A stretch of 64,000 nt of DNA, from the NCBI GenBank assembly GCA_028023455.1, contig JAQFVV010006450.1:845501-909500 (forward strand), read 5' to 3'. Made by a program: the position numbers and the translations under genes. Source of the stretch: Epiperipatus broadwayi (taxonomy: Eukaryota; Onychophora; Udeonychophora; Euonychophora; Peripatidae). Positions within the stretch are counted from its first letter, which is position 1. Every line of letters starts with the position of its first letter. The notes under the pieces are model-generated. The model searched no databases and was not told the DNA's origin. It saw only the letters and a program-made list of their open reading frames with translations. Positions 10,400 to 21,933 of this stretch are shown piece by piece.

Positions 10400-11334
10400 G
10401 CTAGTTGAGTTGTGAGCATAGCTTAAAATAAAAAATTTCTCTACTCACTTTGAAATTTTTTAATAATATCTATTCCATAAATCTTTTCACACATGCACAT
10501 ATATGTATGTGTTGTATATATAAATTCTCAACCATACCTACTCCACAAGATTTTTCACACACATATATATAATGTGGTGTAATGGATGAAAACTAATAGA
10601 TCAAATATTTAAAATTTAGAGGAAGTGGTTTCTTTTCTTCTCTATTAGCTACCTAAATCTTAAAGCAGATAATCCTAATCATAAGTTCTCATGGGCTAAT
10701 AAGTAATCAAGAAAATCATAATATCTAACAAATTTGTAAATCTTTTAGGACATTTTATGAATAATCGTAGTCTAACTACCTGCAAATATAAATATAAATT
10801 ATGAGAATATAAAAAAGATTTTTCAGGATCAGATCATGTACATTCCATTTTCCAAATTGCAATTTTTTTTTTTTTTTAAATAATTGAAAATCAAATACAT
10901 TTAATATTGTAAGTGTGTGGTCATATATAGCTTAGCAGTCCATTTGAAAAATATTTAATATTATATTACATAAATAATAATTATGTTACTTTTGCTCAAA
11001 TGCCAACAAATAAAGTTTTATAAATGATGATGATCCTAAGTTTTCCCAATTTAATAATCTATCATTGATGTACTCAATTGGTGAACAGCATTAATTAATA
11101 TCATGGTTGAAGTATAATTTGGATGTAAAGTTAAATAATAACTTTATGAAAATTCAGAAAGCAACTTTTATAAGAGATGTACATAATAAAAAAAAAAAAC
11201 CAGATCATAAATCCATTTTCAAACACAATTTTTTTTTAATAATCAAGTATAATCTCATAGCTGCAATTTTCAGAAATGAAGATTATATAACATTTCTAGA
11301 AATTATTTGTCACTCTATGATTTAAGATCATTAA
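10400..11334. other. A+T-rich stretch, no feature recognised
   Basis: A 72-codon frame at 11107-11325 has low-complexity Lys/Asn/Ile composition and no recognisable domain. Confidence 0.5.
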
Positions 11335-11745
11335 AGAACGGTTATTGTTTGAAATAAATACTAGTTTTAAAAAATGCTCTGTTTACAAATGAAAAATACT
11401 ACACTTGTAAATTGTCACTATTTTTATTTTAAACACTTAACTATTTATGGGTTAAAATCATTTGTATATTTATAGAATAATTGCTTGAAATAAAGTTTAG
11501 AACTAGATAAAAAAATATAGCATTTGTAAATTATCTCTACATTTTTTTTACAAATACGCAGCTAGCTGTTAATGATTTAGGATCATTCAGTATTTATAGA
11601 ATTGTTCAAAGTATGATTATTGTTATTAAAAAATATGCACTTGTAAATTAACTTTAATATATGCTTTAGGATTTATATAGTGATTGCTTGAAATAAAATT
11701 AGTGTTGATTAAAAAATACAGGATTGTAAATTAACTTTATACAAC
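11335..11745. repeat. Degenerate tandem repeat, ~115 bp unit
   Basis: A phrase ending CTTGTAAATTAACTT recurs near 11406, 11527, 11641 and 11722, each preceded by ATTGCTTGAAATAAA and a TAAAAAATA tract. Spacing is about 121, 114 and 81 bp. Units are well diverged. Confidence 0.6.
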
Positions 11746-11752
11746 GTAACTG

Positions 11753-12213
11753 ACAAGGTGACTGGTTCCTTCTCCAAGTCACTTGCAGCACCTTCTCTGA
11801 ATTATTGCATGTGTTACATAGTAACATACTGTAGCTATTCACCACAAAAATTTTAAGATGCTAAGTGTTTGAATCATAGGTTATAATATGAATTATAATG
11901 TGTATTTTGTACCTTAACCCATCATAGAGCAGTGTGCTATCACTAAATTTAATTTAAATTAGGAAAAAGTACTACTGAAACATCTGAGATGATTCAAACT
12001 ATATGTGGGAGTGAAGCTATAAGTTGTAAGGTTTTCAACGTTATACAAGGTTTTTATGATGAAAGAGTTTGACAAAGGTATGAAACACACAGTTACATTT
12101 TATATCATAATTTATGATCTGGGTATGCTAACATCTTAAAATTTTTGTGCTAAGCAGTTAAACTATGTCACTATGTAATACATCCAGTTCAGAGAGAAAA
12201 CTAGTCACCTTTT
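11753..12213. mobile_element. MITE, family M2 copy 1 (~460 bp)
   Basis: Left end AAGGTGACTGGTTCCTTCTC is the inverse of the right end ...GAGAAAACTAGTCACCTTT (12190-12213). The inner part CACAAAAATTTTAAGATGCT (about 11844-11863) is inverted at about 12130-12151, so the arms run about 140 bp with interruptions. No coding capacity is seen. A related half-copy lies at 45012-45160. Superfamily unknown. Confidence 0.75.
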
Positions 12214-12419
12214 TGATTAAATTTAATATCAAAATTGTACACAATCAACAAAAATAATTAACATATTGTATATTTAATATACATTCCGAAGATAGAATTT
12301 AATTTCACAATTAGAGATCAACTAAAATTAATTAACACTCTTGTGATAGAATTTAATTTTAAAATTGTAAACATTAAGATCATCAAAAATGATTAACACA
12401 AAATAGAATAATTAATAAT

Positions 12420-12748
12420 AAGTAAATAAGCAATTATTTTATCTAGCGCTGTGTTTACAATTATATTACATTCAAATATCAGCCTTTCAAGCTAATTGAG
12501 CACGCGCCTTTTGAGAGTGTTAAATAAATGAATACTTTCCTCTTCAATCCAAGATATAGTATTTATGCAGGAATAAAAAGGATCCTCTTATTCCTACAAC
12601 TCAAATTCTTTTATATGAGCAAATCTGAAGAACTGTTGAGGAGAGCATGAGTAGAATTCTCACTTTAAATTACTATTTACGATGTTTTTTGACTGAATGA
12701 CGTTGGTGAAATAGCTTAGAATTTACTAAACGTCATTCTTACTGTAAC
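12420..12748 (+). repeat. ~338 bp repeat, left (forward) copy
   Basis: It begins AGTAAATAAGCAATTATTTT, passes CAGCCTTTCAAGCTAATTGA and GGATCCTCTTATTCCTAC, and ends CGTCATTCTTACTG. It is the reference copy for the inverted and partial copies at 14125-14671. Confidence 0.8.
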
Positions 12749-14124
12749 GTTTATTTATATACGTTGCAAATATATTGGCATTTGGTAAAAGCTAAAAAAT
12801 AAAAGTAAATTTAGATTTTTTTTTTGACTAATTTTTTTTTAAAAAAAAATAACGTACAATGAAAGTTAAATTATTCTTTCGTTTTTTTTTTATGTAATTA
12901 GAAATAAAAGTTAGAATTGGAGAGAACAAGACACAAATTACCAATCTAGATAAGAGAAAGTAAAATATTTCAACTAATTAAAGATGGCAGAATTATGCTG
13001 AAAAAAATAAAGACTTTGTAACATAAATTTTATAAAGAATATATAAGATTATCAACGGATATTTTGACAAACAAAAGATATGCGCAGAAGTCTGAAAACT
13101 GGACCTCGGGTATAAAAAGGAGGGATTCGGTTGGAAGAACATCTTGGTTTAGCTGATATTCTTTTGGTTGGTTTTGGATTAAAGAATCCAGACCACTCTA
13201 CGATGAAAAAGTTATTCATATGAGAGTAGACCAGAGCTTTAGCTGACATCATTACCGACGGACACCAGAGAAGCTTATGCGACTAGCCTATGGAACCAGC
13301 ACCAAGATCAACTAATAATCAAAGGCCGTGAGCTCAATTCAACCCCGAAAAACTATGCATAGTTATCTACTACTGAATTCACAAAACTTACCGGTAAGTA
13401 ATGCTTAATTACTCCTGATTGTGACCAAATTAAACGTTTTCAAACAATTTTTAAAAGTATGTTTAAACAATCCCGATAGAAACATTAAATTTCTTGTGCA
13501 AGAGACATTCATTATTTAGTAACTTTCTAGAAGAAATTTGGAAGTGAGCTGTAATTGTAAAATTGTTTTTTATTAATTGATTCACGTCTGAATTGTGTTC
13601 TCTCCAATTTATTTGATAAATAATTGCCTTTCAAATTTTATTTTTTTAATCTATTATAATAAAAAATATTTCTAATACCAATTTTCATTTGTGCGTTATT
13701 AATAATAGATATTTTTTATTATTAAATTTATTATTAGTTTAAGAAGATTTAAGAATGGAATTTACCTTGCCAATATGTTTAAACAAGCCCAGGAATAATA
13801 ATCAAAAAGGAGAAAATAATTTTCGTTATGGAATGATGCAATACCGATTAGTTTAAAAACATTTTTTTCTTTTTAATTTGCGAGATGTTATGTGACGGTT
13901 TCAGTGAGTTCTTGTAGAACTCTGGCGCCTATCAAATAAATTAAAAGCTGATCTCGTCGATAGCATAATTCTCAACAATTACTAGGCCGAGTTGATCAGG
14001 AAATATAGCTGTGTTTTTAGGATAGAAATACAACTTTCTTCTTTTTTGACATAGCTTGATCAACTCGCACGCAGTTTATATTAGCGTGTAGAGGCCTAGC
14101 AAAACGGAAAACGTTATATTACTG

Positions 14125-14397
14125 AAACTTAATTATGAGTAAATAAGCAATTATTTTATCTGGCGCCGTGTTTACAATTATATTACACTCAAATATCAGC
14201 CTTTCAAGCTAATTGAGCACGCGCCTTTTGAGAGTGTTAAATAAATGAATACTTTCCTCTTCAATCCAAGATATAGTATTTATGCAGGAAGGCACGTGTT
14301 CAATTAGCTTGAAAGGCTGATATTTGAATGTAATATAATTGTAAACATGGCGCTAGATAAAATAATTGCTTATTTACTCATAATTAAGTTTCAGTAA
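14125..14397. repeat. Palindromic pair of partial repeat copies
   Basis: Bases 14119-14225 (ACTGAAACTTAATTATGAGT onward) are the inverse of 14291-14397 (ending CATAATTAAGTTTCAGTAA), about 105 bp arms with a loop of about 65 bp. This makes a smaller hairpin nested inside the 12420-14671 foldback. Confidence 0.8.
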
Positions 14398-14671
14398 GAA
14401 TGACGTTTAGTAAATTCTAAGCAATTTCACCAACATCATTCAGTCAAAAAACATTGTAAATAGTAATTTAAAGTGAGAATTCTACTTACGCTCTCCTCAA
14501 CAGTTCTTCAGATTTGCTCATATAAAAGAATTTGAGTTGTAGGAATAAGAGGATCCTTTTTATTCCTGCATAAATATTATATCTTGGATTGAAGAGGAAA
14601 GTATTCCTTTATTTAACACTCTCAAAAGGCGCGTGCTCAATTAGCTTGAAAGGCTGATATTTGAATGTAAT
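14388..14671 (-). repeat. ~338 bp repeat, right (inverted) copy
   Basis: Inverse of 12465-12747, with scattered substitutions (for example TACTTACGCTCTCC on the plus strand against GGAGAGCATGAGTA). It joins the inverted copy at 14291-14397 head to tail. Confidence 0.8.
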
Positions 14672-14993
14672 AATTAATAATGAAAAAGGCAGTACAGCTA
14701 TAAAATCTAAATGAATGAATATATATGTGAATGTATTGATTCTCAGCTCTCAAATATCCATTCATTTTACTACTAAACAAAGAGAAAGCACTTTACATTT
14801 TCTTTTAAAAAAGAAAAAAAATTTCATAGTAATGATACCACAAGAGCAAATACTTTCACATGAAACTGAGAAAATGTGCGAGACAAAACAAACAAAAACA
14901 AAATAGCTGAAATTTTTTTTTCTGATTTTGGTCATACTTTACAAATAAATTTTACTAATTTTTACTACTGCTTGAATATTTAAGTTTATAATT

Positions 14994-15164
14994 ATATTAG
15001 AGAAAACATTCTCGTCCCAAATACATTGGAAGTCAGATAGAAGAGGAATTCTCCTTTTGTCAGACTGAATGAATGGGCATTGATAAATGAAGAGTAAAAT
15101 TATTTGCAAGTTTATTAAAAATATCTCGTTATGAGTCTGCCTGAATGAGAATGTTCTCTAATAT
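14994..15164. mobile_element. Small MITE with 18 bp ends
   Basis: ATATTAGAGAAAACATTCTC (14994-15013) is inverted as GAGAATGTTCTCTAATAT (15147-15164), differing by a 2-base indel. The 171 bp body has no open frame. No other copy is seen in the window. Confidence 0.65.
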
Positions 15165-15294
15165 GTTTATAAACAAATAAATATAAAATTTACAATTTTT
15201 AACCCCCCGCTCCCCTCCAAATTATGATTTACTGAATCTGTGGCTTTTGAGGGTATGGATACAGTGAGTCTATTGTATAATGTAAAATGACATA

Positions 15295-15306
15295 TATATA
15301 AGATGA
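15295..15306 (+). repeat. Left target-site duplication of hammerhead retroposon
   Basis: TATATAAGATGA is repeated exactly at 15602-15613. Confidence 0.6.
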
Positions 15307-15601
15307 AAGTATAGGGGATTTGAACTCAGACTTTCAAGTACCCTTCAACTATTCACACTATCTCATACAACTGATATACTTGACCACACACATGCAAAAA
15401 AGATAAGCAATCACCAATATACATATTTTGTGCTAAACCAGCATTCATCAGTTGGTCCAGATTATATCTCCTACACACATATATATAACCAGTGCTCAGT
15501 TTATATTAAGATAGCAAATCTTCATACTTTAATGGACAGCCTTCAATCTACTCCAACCTCCAACTTTTCAGCCATCCATATAATTGGTTTTCAAATATTT
15601 T
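15307..15601 (-). mobile_element. Hammerhead-bearing, tRNA-headed retroposon (locus A)
   Basis: This 295 bp insertion is flanked by an exact 12 bp direct repeat. On the minus strand it holds first a unique part shared with 21990-22150 (CCAATTATATGGATGGCTGA against CCAATTAAATGGATGGTTGA), then a hammerhead fold (15409-15464), then a box-A-like GTGGTCAAGTAT (15376-15387) and a strong box-B-like GAGTTCAAATCCCC (15314-15327). Pol III boxes plus a hammerhead in a short retroposon recall the Sm-alpha repeats of schistosomes and other hammerhead retrozymes. The short frame at 15430-15630 is not a gene. Locus B at 21934-22382 is a relative. Confidence 0.7.
15409..15464 (-). ncRNA. Hammerhead ribozyme fold, locus A (probably inactive)
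   Basis: On the minus strand: stem I strand AATC-TGG-ACCAA, core CTGATGA (15445-15451), stem II TGC/GCA with loop TGGTTTA, then AAAA where a hammerhead needs GAAA (15426-15429), a tiny A/T stem III, and the returning stem I strand TTGGT-GATT. Inner stem I is 5 bp, followed by a 3-base bulge (TGG) and a 4 bp outer helix. The G-to-A change at G12, the general base, should abolish cleavage. Base pairs differ from locus B in a compensatory way (inner ACCAA/TTGGT here, CCCAA/TTGGG there). Confidence 0.65.
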
Positions 15602-15613
15602 TATATAAGATGA
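15602..15613 (+). repeat. Right target-site duplication of hammerhead retroposon
   Basis: Exact copy of 15295-15306. Confidence 0.6.
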
Positions 15614-16224
15614 GGAAATCTAAAGTCTAGTCCACTAAAATGGTTTATTCATCTATCATGATTTTATTGTATTAATTTTTTATTTTTTAATTTGATCAGT
15701 TGTGTTATCATTTATAAGTCTGGTCACATTACAACACCATATCTTTATCACATGCTTCCAAAAGCAGTTACCCTATTCTAGTACCATCTAGTCACATATA
15801 AATAATAAAAATAATGAAATATTGTAGTGAGTCTTTAATGAATAAATACAATCTTTAATTATTTAATCCAAATCATCATAATGAATCATAAAATTTTTGA
15901 TGCAATCAAGCAGCTTATGGTTGCCTCCCCCCCCTCCACTTTCTATCCATGTTTGTGAAGTGATGTTAATTATTCTTATTGACCATCTTCCACAGTTGTA
16001 CTATTGTTGATCATACACTGTACAGATATTAGTAATAAGATATTAAGAAAATACTGTATAAACAAAACAGGTAGAAGAAATACTTGATTTATATATAAAT
16101 GAGTTAAATATTTAAATAATCTTATTAGAAACTATAATAAATAAAAATAAATTGTAATAAAATAAAGAGAGGAATTCAAGAGCTTAAATTATAGCCATCA
16201 TGTGAATCATAAAATTTTCAATGT
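15614..16224. other. A+T-rich stretch, no feature recognised
   Basis: GAATCATAAAATTTT occurs at about 15883 and again at about 16204, hinting at a diverged repeat pair. There is a C-rich run near 15926-15940. I see no gene. Confidence 0.5.
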
Positions 16225-16296
16225 AATATGTGATGTGATGCATTATGGCTTTCTCGGAGTCAGGAGTCTCTCAGCCACTCAGTCCAGAGAAACCTG

Positions 16297-17161
16297 TTAG
16301 GACCTTCCCTTTTCATTCCCCACCCTAAGTTTTTTCCATATTCTTTCCACAACATTATCTTTGTCTACTCTATGGCTTTTATATCTAAATCCCCGTTCTT
16401 TTTCCAAACCCAGCATAAAAATCAAAAACCCATTTTCTGTATAATCACATTGTTTATATTTATTCTCCCACAACTTCATTATTTGTACTCTTTCTGTTTG
16501 TAAGCATTTACATTCAATTAACAGATATCTATGCCTTCCTTATATAACTTTCAGACTGCATTACCTACATTTCTCCATTTATATGTATATTTGTATATTT
16601 CCTTGTTGCTAATGCTCTTGTTTGAGCCTTAACTAGTAAACTACTTTTCTTGCTATTATTATAAATTAACTCACTCTCAATATTCTGTTTACTTCTATAT
16701 ATATTTAAACTCTTTTTACTCTCTATATTAGTTCTCCATCTCCAACTCCTTATTTTTTATTAATGCATTTATTCTGTTATCTCATTTCTAGCCATTATAA
16801 CCCTCAGCAATTCTCCTAATACAATCACCCCACCTTTTGTATAAGTATACTGACATAAAGTCTTTATCCAAATCTTCTGCGTACCATACTACCTGTTTCA
16901 CTCATCTTTTTGCTTGTCCTTTACTCATAACCCAATAAATACTATTTTGGCTATTCTTTTATCATCCATAAATTGCAATCTATCAAACATTTTCATTTTT
17001 CTTTTTGCATCTTTCATATAAAAACTTGACCATTCTATTTTGCCTTGAATTGCCTCCTTTGCCATCCACACATCTGCATCTAATGCATGTCTTTCTACTT
17101 CTCTTTGTGCTTTTTCTAAATAATCTAATACCTCTTTACTAACACAAAGCATCGTTAGCAT
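16297..17161 (-). pseudogene. LINE C-terminal region, frameshifted
   Basis: The piece at 16925-17161 (78 codons) follows the thumb with CVSKEVLDYLEKAQREVERH, DADVWMAKEAIQGKIEWSSF and DAKRKMKMFDRL. After a broken stretch a 60-codon piece at 16297-16479 contains NGFLIFMLGLEKERG and ends GNEKGRS. A downstream QVSLD and VAERLLTPRK in the same sense (about 16235-16290) suggests the true C-terminus lies a little further left. No catalytic residue is expected here. Confidence 0.6.
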
Positions 17162-17202
17162 AAATTAACCCTGCTACTACAATTCCCTTCCACTACTTTC
17201 TT

Positions 17203-17499
17203 TTATATAATTCTAGCTACATCATATTTATTAAATGAAAACAATGTTAATTTCTTTATCAATTTCTTTCTTTTCTTTACTTCATTTATCAATTTTTTCT
17301 TCCATTCATCCAAGCAATTTCTCTGATTATTTAAGGCAATTCCTAAATAGTTATACCTAGTTACCACATTTAACTTTATATCTCTCAATAAAAATTCTTT
17401 TTCTCCTCTTTCCCCAGCATTTATCATCATTATCCTTGACTTTACTTCTCTAAATTTAATGCCCATCTCTTTACCAACCCTTGCACACATCGTTAGCAT
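17203..17499 (-). pseudogene. LINE RT thumb fragment
   Basis: Ninety-eight codons begin right after the palm, with MLTMCARVGKEMGIKFREVK then VVTRYNYLGIALNNQRNCLD (the Y-L-G block) and NEVKKRKKLIKKL. Order and spacing match the thumb of LINE reverse transcriptases. Confidence 0.75.
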
Positions 17500-18043
17500 A
17501 ACTTCTATATCTTCCTACTTTCCGTGTACAAGAACATATCAGCAAATAAAAAAACCTGATAATATATACACTCCATTGCCATCTATTAATTGTATCTCTA
17601 CCCTTCTTCCTAGTCTTTCCATTGCTCTCTCTCCATTTCTCTCAAATATAGGTGACCTAGGGCATCTTTAGCTTAGTTCCACCCCACTTTTAATTCTTTT
17701 TCTATATTTCATAAATAATAGGAATAATAATTATTTTTATACAATCTCTTAATAAGATCCATTAAAGCTCCCTTCATTTCCAAATTTACTAACCCATAAT
17801 CTATTTCTATTTATTTTATCATATGCCTTCTCTATATCTATAAAGACCATATATAACTCTACGTATATTCCTACTCATATCTATAAGTTGTGTGATTACA
17901 AACAAACTATCTTCTATACACCTATCTGATCAAAAACCTTTTTGCATTTCTCCCACTATTATTTTCATTTTTTCACCCTTTCAGTCACCATATATGCAAA
18001 AGCTTTATATAACACTAACGTTATGCTATCGATCTATAATTGT
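17500..18043 (-). pseudogene. LINE RT palm region, frameshifted
   Basis: Several frames together give a degraded thumb-proximal part: a GEMQKGF then SDRCIEDSLFVITQLI run (about 17885-17960), VFIDIEKAYDKINRNRLWVS (about 17794-17853) and LFADMFLYTE (about 17520-17555). In the latter the second catalytic Asp of the usual F-A-D-D is Met. Stops and indels separate these pieces. Confidence 0.7.
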
Positions 18044-18586
18044 TTAACTTTCTATGATCCTCTTTCCTTTAAATAATAGCTGTACTCTTGTATTATTATA
18101 GATATCTGAAAATTCTCTCTTCTGTGCTATCTTATTAAAACATGATAATAGATTTAATTTTGTTCTATTTCCTAAATTCATCACCATGTCTGTTGCCCAT
18201 CCATCTAAACTTATTGTCTTTTTATTTTTCAATTTCTTTTCTACCTCATTCAATTCATTTTCTGTGAATCTAATATTTCCATTACTATATGCTTTTATGT
18301 TTGTTATCACTCTGTCCTTCATATCTAACATCTTTTCTATATCCATTACATACTTATTTAAGATTGTCTCTAATTCTTCTCTAAAGCTACATTCTTTTTC
18401 TTCATCATTTAATAATATTATTTCTCTCCCTCCTACATTCCTTCTTTTAATATATTTCCAAAATTTTTCACTCCCATCTCTTCCACTTTTATTAATATCC
18501 TCCAATAATTTACTATTTAATTTCATTCCCTCTCTATAATTTTCTATTTTAGCCAACTTATTTTTTTTTTTTAATATTTTTTCCAT
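18044..18586 (-). pseudogene. LINE protein fragment: linker and RT fingers
   Basis: The 180-codon open stretch is Lys/Glu/Asn-rich and holds GSEKFWKYIKRRN (about residues 37-49), KKTISLDGWATDMVMNL (about 123-139; the D-G of RT block 1) and TRVQLLFKGK (about 165-174; RT block 2, like the V-x-L-I-F-K-K-G of other LINEs). Codons upstream to about 18660 (CREYKCAIKNK) continue the linker in the same sense. It runs into a stop just before the N-Y-R-x-I block. Confidence 0.75.
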
Positions 18587-18660
18587 TTAATATTAACATC
18601 TTTTTCACTTTCTTTGTTTTTAATAGCACATTTATATTCTCTGCATGCTTCTATATATTA

Positions 18661-21600
18661 GAGTCGACTATAATTGTTCCCTCTACCACAAGATCACATT
18701 TGAAATGATTTTTTTTTATTACGGTATCATTCCTTGACAGTTATATTTTTACCAATTACATAGACCATTTGCAAACTCTAACATGATTTAATCTTGTTTT
18801 AAAAATTTCTGAAATAATTAAAATAAAATTGGTGAGATATTATCTTTATATGTATTTGTCTTTAAATTGGCATATATAATTATATGGCACTTTAATTTTC
18901 TGTCTTTGAAATAATTTGTTTTTATTTTTTTACGTAATTATTTACATTCATTAAATTATAACACAAAGCCAGAACGTAAACCTAATTTATACAGTATTTC
19001 TCAAAAAGCATCGTCCCTTCTTTAAATTCCATTACCTTAAGTTATTTAAAAGCTCTCTAAGGTTATGAACTTGATTTCTAATGATTATGGAAAACTGACA
19101 GCTTTTCATCAGAATGTATTCAGAAGGAAAAGAGGACTACTTTTTAATTGGATATGTTTTATCCCGTTCTTTTGAACCTAACTGTAGACACAATTAGAAA
19201 CTTTGAAAGTTTGCAATTTTGACAAGCTTTTAACGGTAACACTATTAAATATGAATTTTGAAAGTTTTTTAAAAAAGCTTCAACTTTTTTTTTTAGCAGC
19301 TAGTATTGGTTGTTTTTCACTCTTCTGGCTTCCCCCCCCCCACCTACTCACATAAATATTTGTATAATGAACATTTTAAATAGTTCATTGCAAGTCAAGG
19401 GTCATTCCAACATTCTTCCCCAGAGGAATAGGTTTAAGAGGAGATGTTGCCGTGCATAATCATTTGCTGCTTGATGAGGGTTATGACTGATTTCTTTTCC
19501 CTTTTTTAACCTTTCTAACAAAAAAGAGCTAATTTCCGAACAATAATTGGATGTGTAACTTGATCAGATATATATCCAGATAAACCTGAAAAGTTTATAA
19601 GTTTGCTTGAAAATTTTCAGCTATTTAAAAAAATTGCAAAGCCTCACTTGGATTTGACTCGTAAATCATAAGAAAGATGCATCTATCATTAATTTTGCCA
19701 GGCTCTTTATATACATATACTTTCTCACACATTAAATAAAATATTACATAATTTTCCTAGCTTATTTATACGCTTTTAGTTGAGACATATACTATTGTTC
19801 AAGTACATGGCATTACGTCCATGTCGTAATGGCGGAAAACTTCCATAATGGATTACGGGATATTTAGTCTTTATAAAAACAGGAGACATCGATTTGTGTA
19901 ACATCACTTGCTAACGAGCAAATAAATGAGTAACATAAAACAAAAATACATCGTTTTTAATCTATTTTAATATATTCGTACATGAAGTGACATTATCAGC
20001 TATTTTTAAAGTTTTGATAATAAATAAATCATCATCATTAGTAAGCATTGCAATCACTGCCAGTGATATATACAACTTAATAATGTAAATGACTGTAATG
20101 TTCGCTGATATGCAAACTGCCATCAGTTATGGTCAAATATTTATCTCATGCTATATTCTTAATAATTTGATGGTGAGAATTTAATGCATATACATATTTT
20201 AACAAAAAGGTAAAGTAGTCCCTCTTTTCAACCATTGGAATTATCACATCATACATTGAGCAACCAAATTATATGTTATAGGAAATGGACATATATTCTA
20301 AAAATATTAGGTGGAGAATAAGATAATATTGGATGACCAAACAGATTTTTAATCAAATCAACTTTATGGCAATACATATGATGATCCACATTAATGTGAT
20401 CTATCTCATAAATTTATGTATCCCCCCTGTCAGTAGAATTCATTGTATAGCTAGTCTTTTCATGATTTCATATAAGATAATATGTACTGATGAGTTGATT
20501 TTCTCAAAGTATGCATAACTAAAAAATGATAATTGCCAACAAATTGAATAAGTTTATCACATAAATATAAGATAACATAAAGAAAGATTCTTAACTTATA
20601 GGAACATACAATGAAATACCTATTGGAATGCCATCTTGAAGACCAAATAGCCTTTAAAATTGAACTTTAAATTTCTCAACCATATTCAAACTTCTTTATA
20701 AATTCTTGATTTATTATATGAAATATAAAGTACAAAAAATACTCTCTTTTGACTATATTTTTTTATAGCCTTTATCAAGGAACAACTTAAAACAACACCT
20801 TAAAACAACACCTTAAAAGAATGCATTATGCGTATATATACGTCCATCACGATATTATCCATTTAATTGTGAAATGTCATAAATTGGCCTTGCTTATTTT
20901 TAATGTTTATAATCATCTTCCCATTTTCCATTAGCTATTAATCATATGCCTGTCATACTATGTCCACTTCAATCATGAAATTTAAGAGCTAAATTAGTAA
21001 TTACTATTGTAATTGAAATTTTATGTAATAAAATTTATTGACCATATTTAACAAAAAATAATCATAAGTAACTATAAACAATAATCATTCTTTGCAATAT
21101 AAGTTATAAACTTAATAAAATTTATTGAACAAATAGTTATAATTACAAACATTTAGAAAATCTCTTTCCTTCCATTAACTAATAAAATATTTTTTGTACT
21201 TAATCTCTAAAAGTTATTTCATAAGTAATCGCTTTATTGTTTAGAGAGACCAATTAAATATCTCATCACTCACATATGCAAAATTGTTTCTAACTAATGA
21301 TGGAACGGTGTATGTAAACAGGTCATTGATAGTTTATTTATTATGTTTTATTTATGAATTATATATATTTGATATGCATTTTTTTTTTCCATTGATGGAC
21401 TGAATATATTTAAAACAAGATATTGCACAAATGTTTGATATCCAGAAAAAAGACACATCACTGTGTATTTAGATGCAAAGGAATTAATCAAGTCTACTCT
21501 TTACCAAAATCTGGGAATGTTTTCTTACTATCTACTAAAGAGAGTAGAGGAATTTCACATCTTTAATGTATACAAAAATCTCTGGAAATACATTCTTTTA

Positions 21601-21933
21601 TCAACAAAAAAGAGAAACTTCATAATTCTATTATATTCAAGTAACAACTAAATTTCCATAGATACTCAACTACATAATCATTGAAGAAATTCCCATCTTC
21701 AAAACAGCCGAAATGAACAACCATTTATGAACTGATAATAGATGTGTATATTCAGATTTTAAAATCTTTGGACCATAAGAAATGTAAATGTGTGGAGTCT
21801 TGTAGGATATACTTTGGTTCATTAAACATTTTAAGAAAAAATGAATTGAAAGAAAATTGAAAATAAATTTAATGATATTTATTGTTGATTTATTACAGTT
21901 AAACAGTTTTTTAATTACTATTAATAATTATCA
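18661..21933. other. A+T-rich stretch, little recognised
   Basis: No gene was found. There is an inverted repeat CATTACGTCCATGTCGTAATG near 19811-19831, a triplicated CTTAAAACAACAC near 20786-20817, a C-run near 19331-19341 and one tRNA-like candidate listed separately. Confidence 0.5.
19640..19715 (-). repeat. tRNA-like candidate (weak)
   Basis: On the minus strand TTAATGATAGATGC could be box A and GAGTCAAATCCAAG box B at roughly tRNA spacing. The stems are not convincing, so this is a low-confidence tRNA-derived remnant. Confidence 0.3.

Larger units (their letters stand above)
12420..14671. mobile_element. 2.25 kb foldback built from a ~338 bp repeat
   Basis: A block at 12465-12747 is inverted at 14388-14671 with about 95% identity over about 280 bp, so the ends could pair into a long hairpin. 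The right part also holds a partial direct copy (14125-14290) and a partial inverted copy (14291-14397) of the same sequence. On the minus strand, the phrase CAGCCTTTCAAGC recurs about 338 bp apart (near 14656 and 14318), which shows the repeat once existed head to tail, like a satellite. The middle, 12750-14100, is mostly unique and has no recognisable protein. Confidence 0.75.
16225..18660 (-). mobile_element. Second-lineage LINE, minus strand (broken)
   Basis: Reading leftward from 18660, the pieces encode a basic linker, a reverse transcriptase and a C-terminal region ending near 16230. No endonuclease is found upstream, so it is 5'-truncated. Motif A (FIDIEKAYDKI, about 17795-17853) and a frameshifted motif C (LFADMFLYTE, about 17520-17555) identify the reverse transcriptase. 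The protein shares no long similarity with the RTE-like copies, so it is a separate lineage whose clade I cannot settle. Many stops and frameshifts show it is old. Confidence 0.8.

Noticed and set aside
20486-20520. Another CTGATGAG followed by TTGATTTTCTCAAAG
   Set aside because: No GAAA at the right distance, no pairing for stem II and no return strand for stem I.
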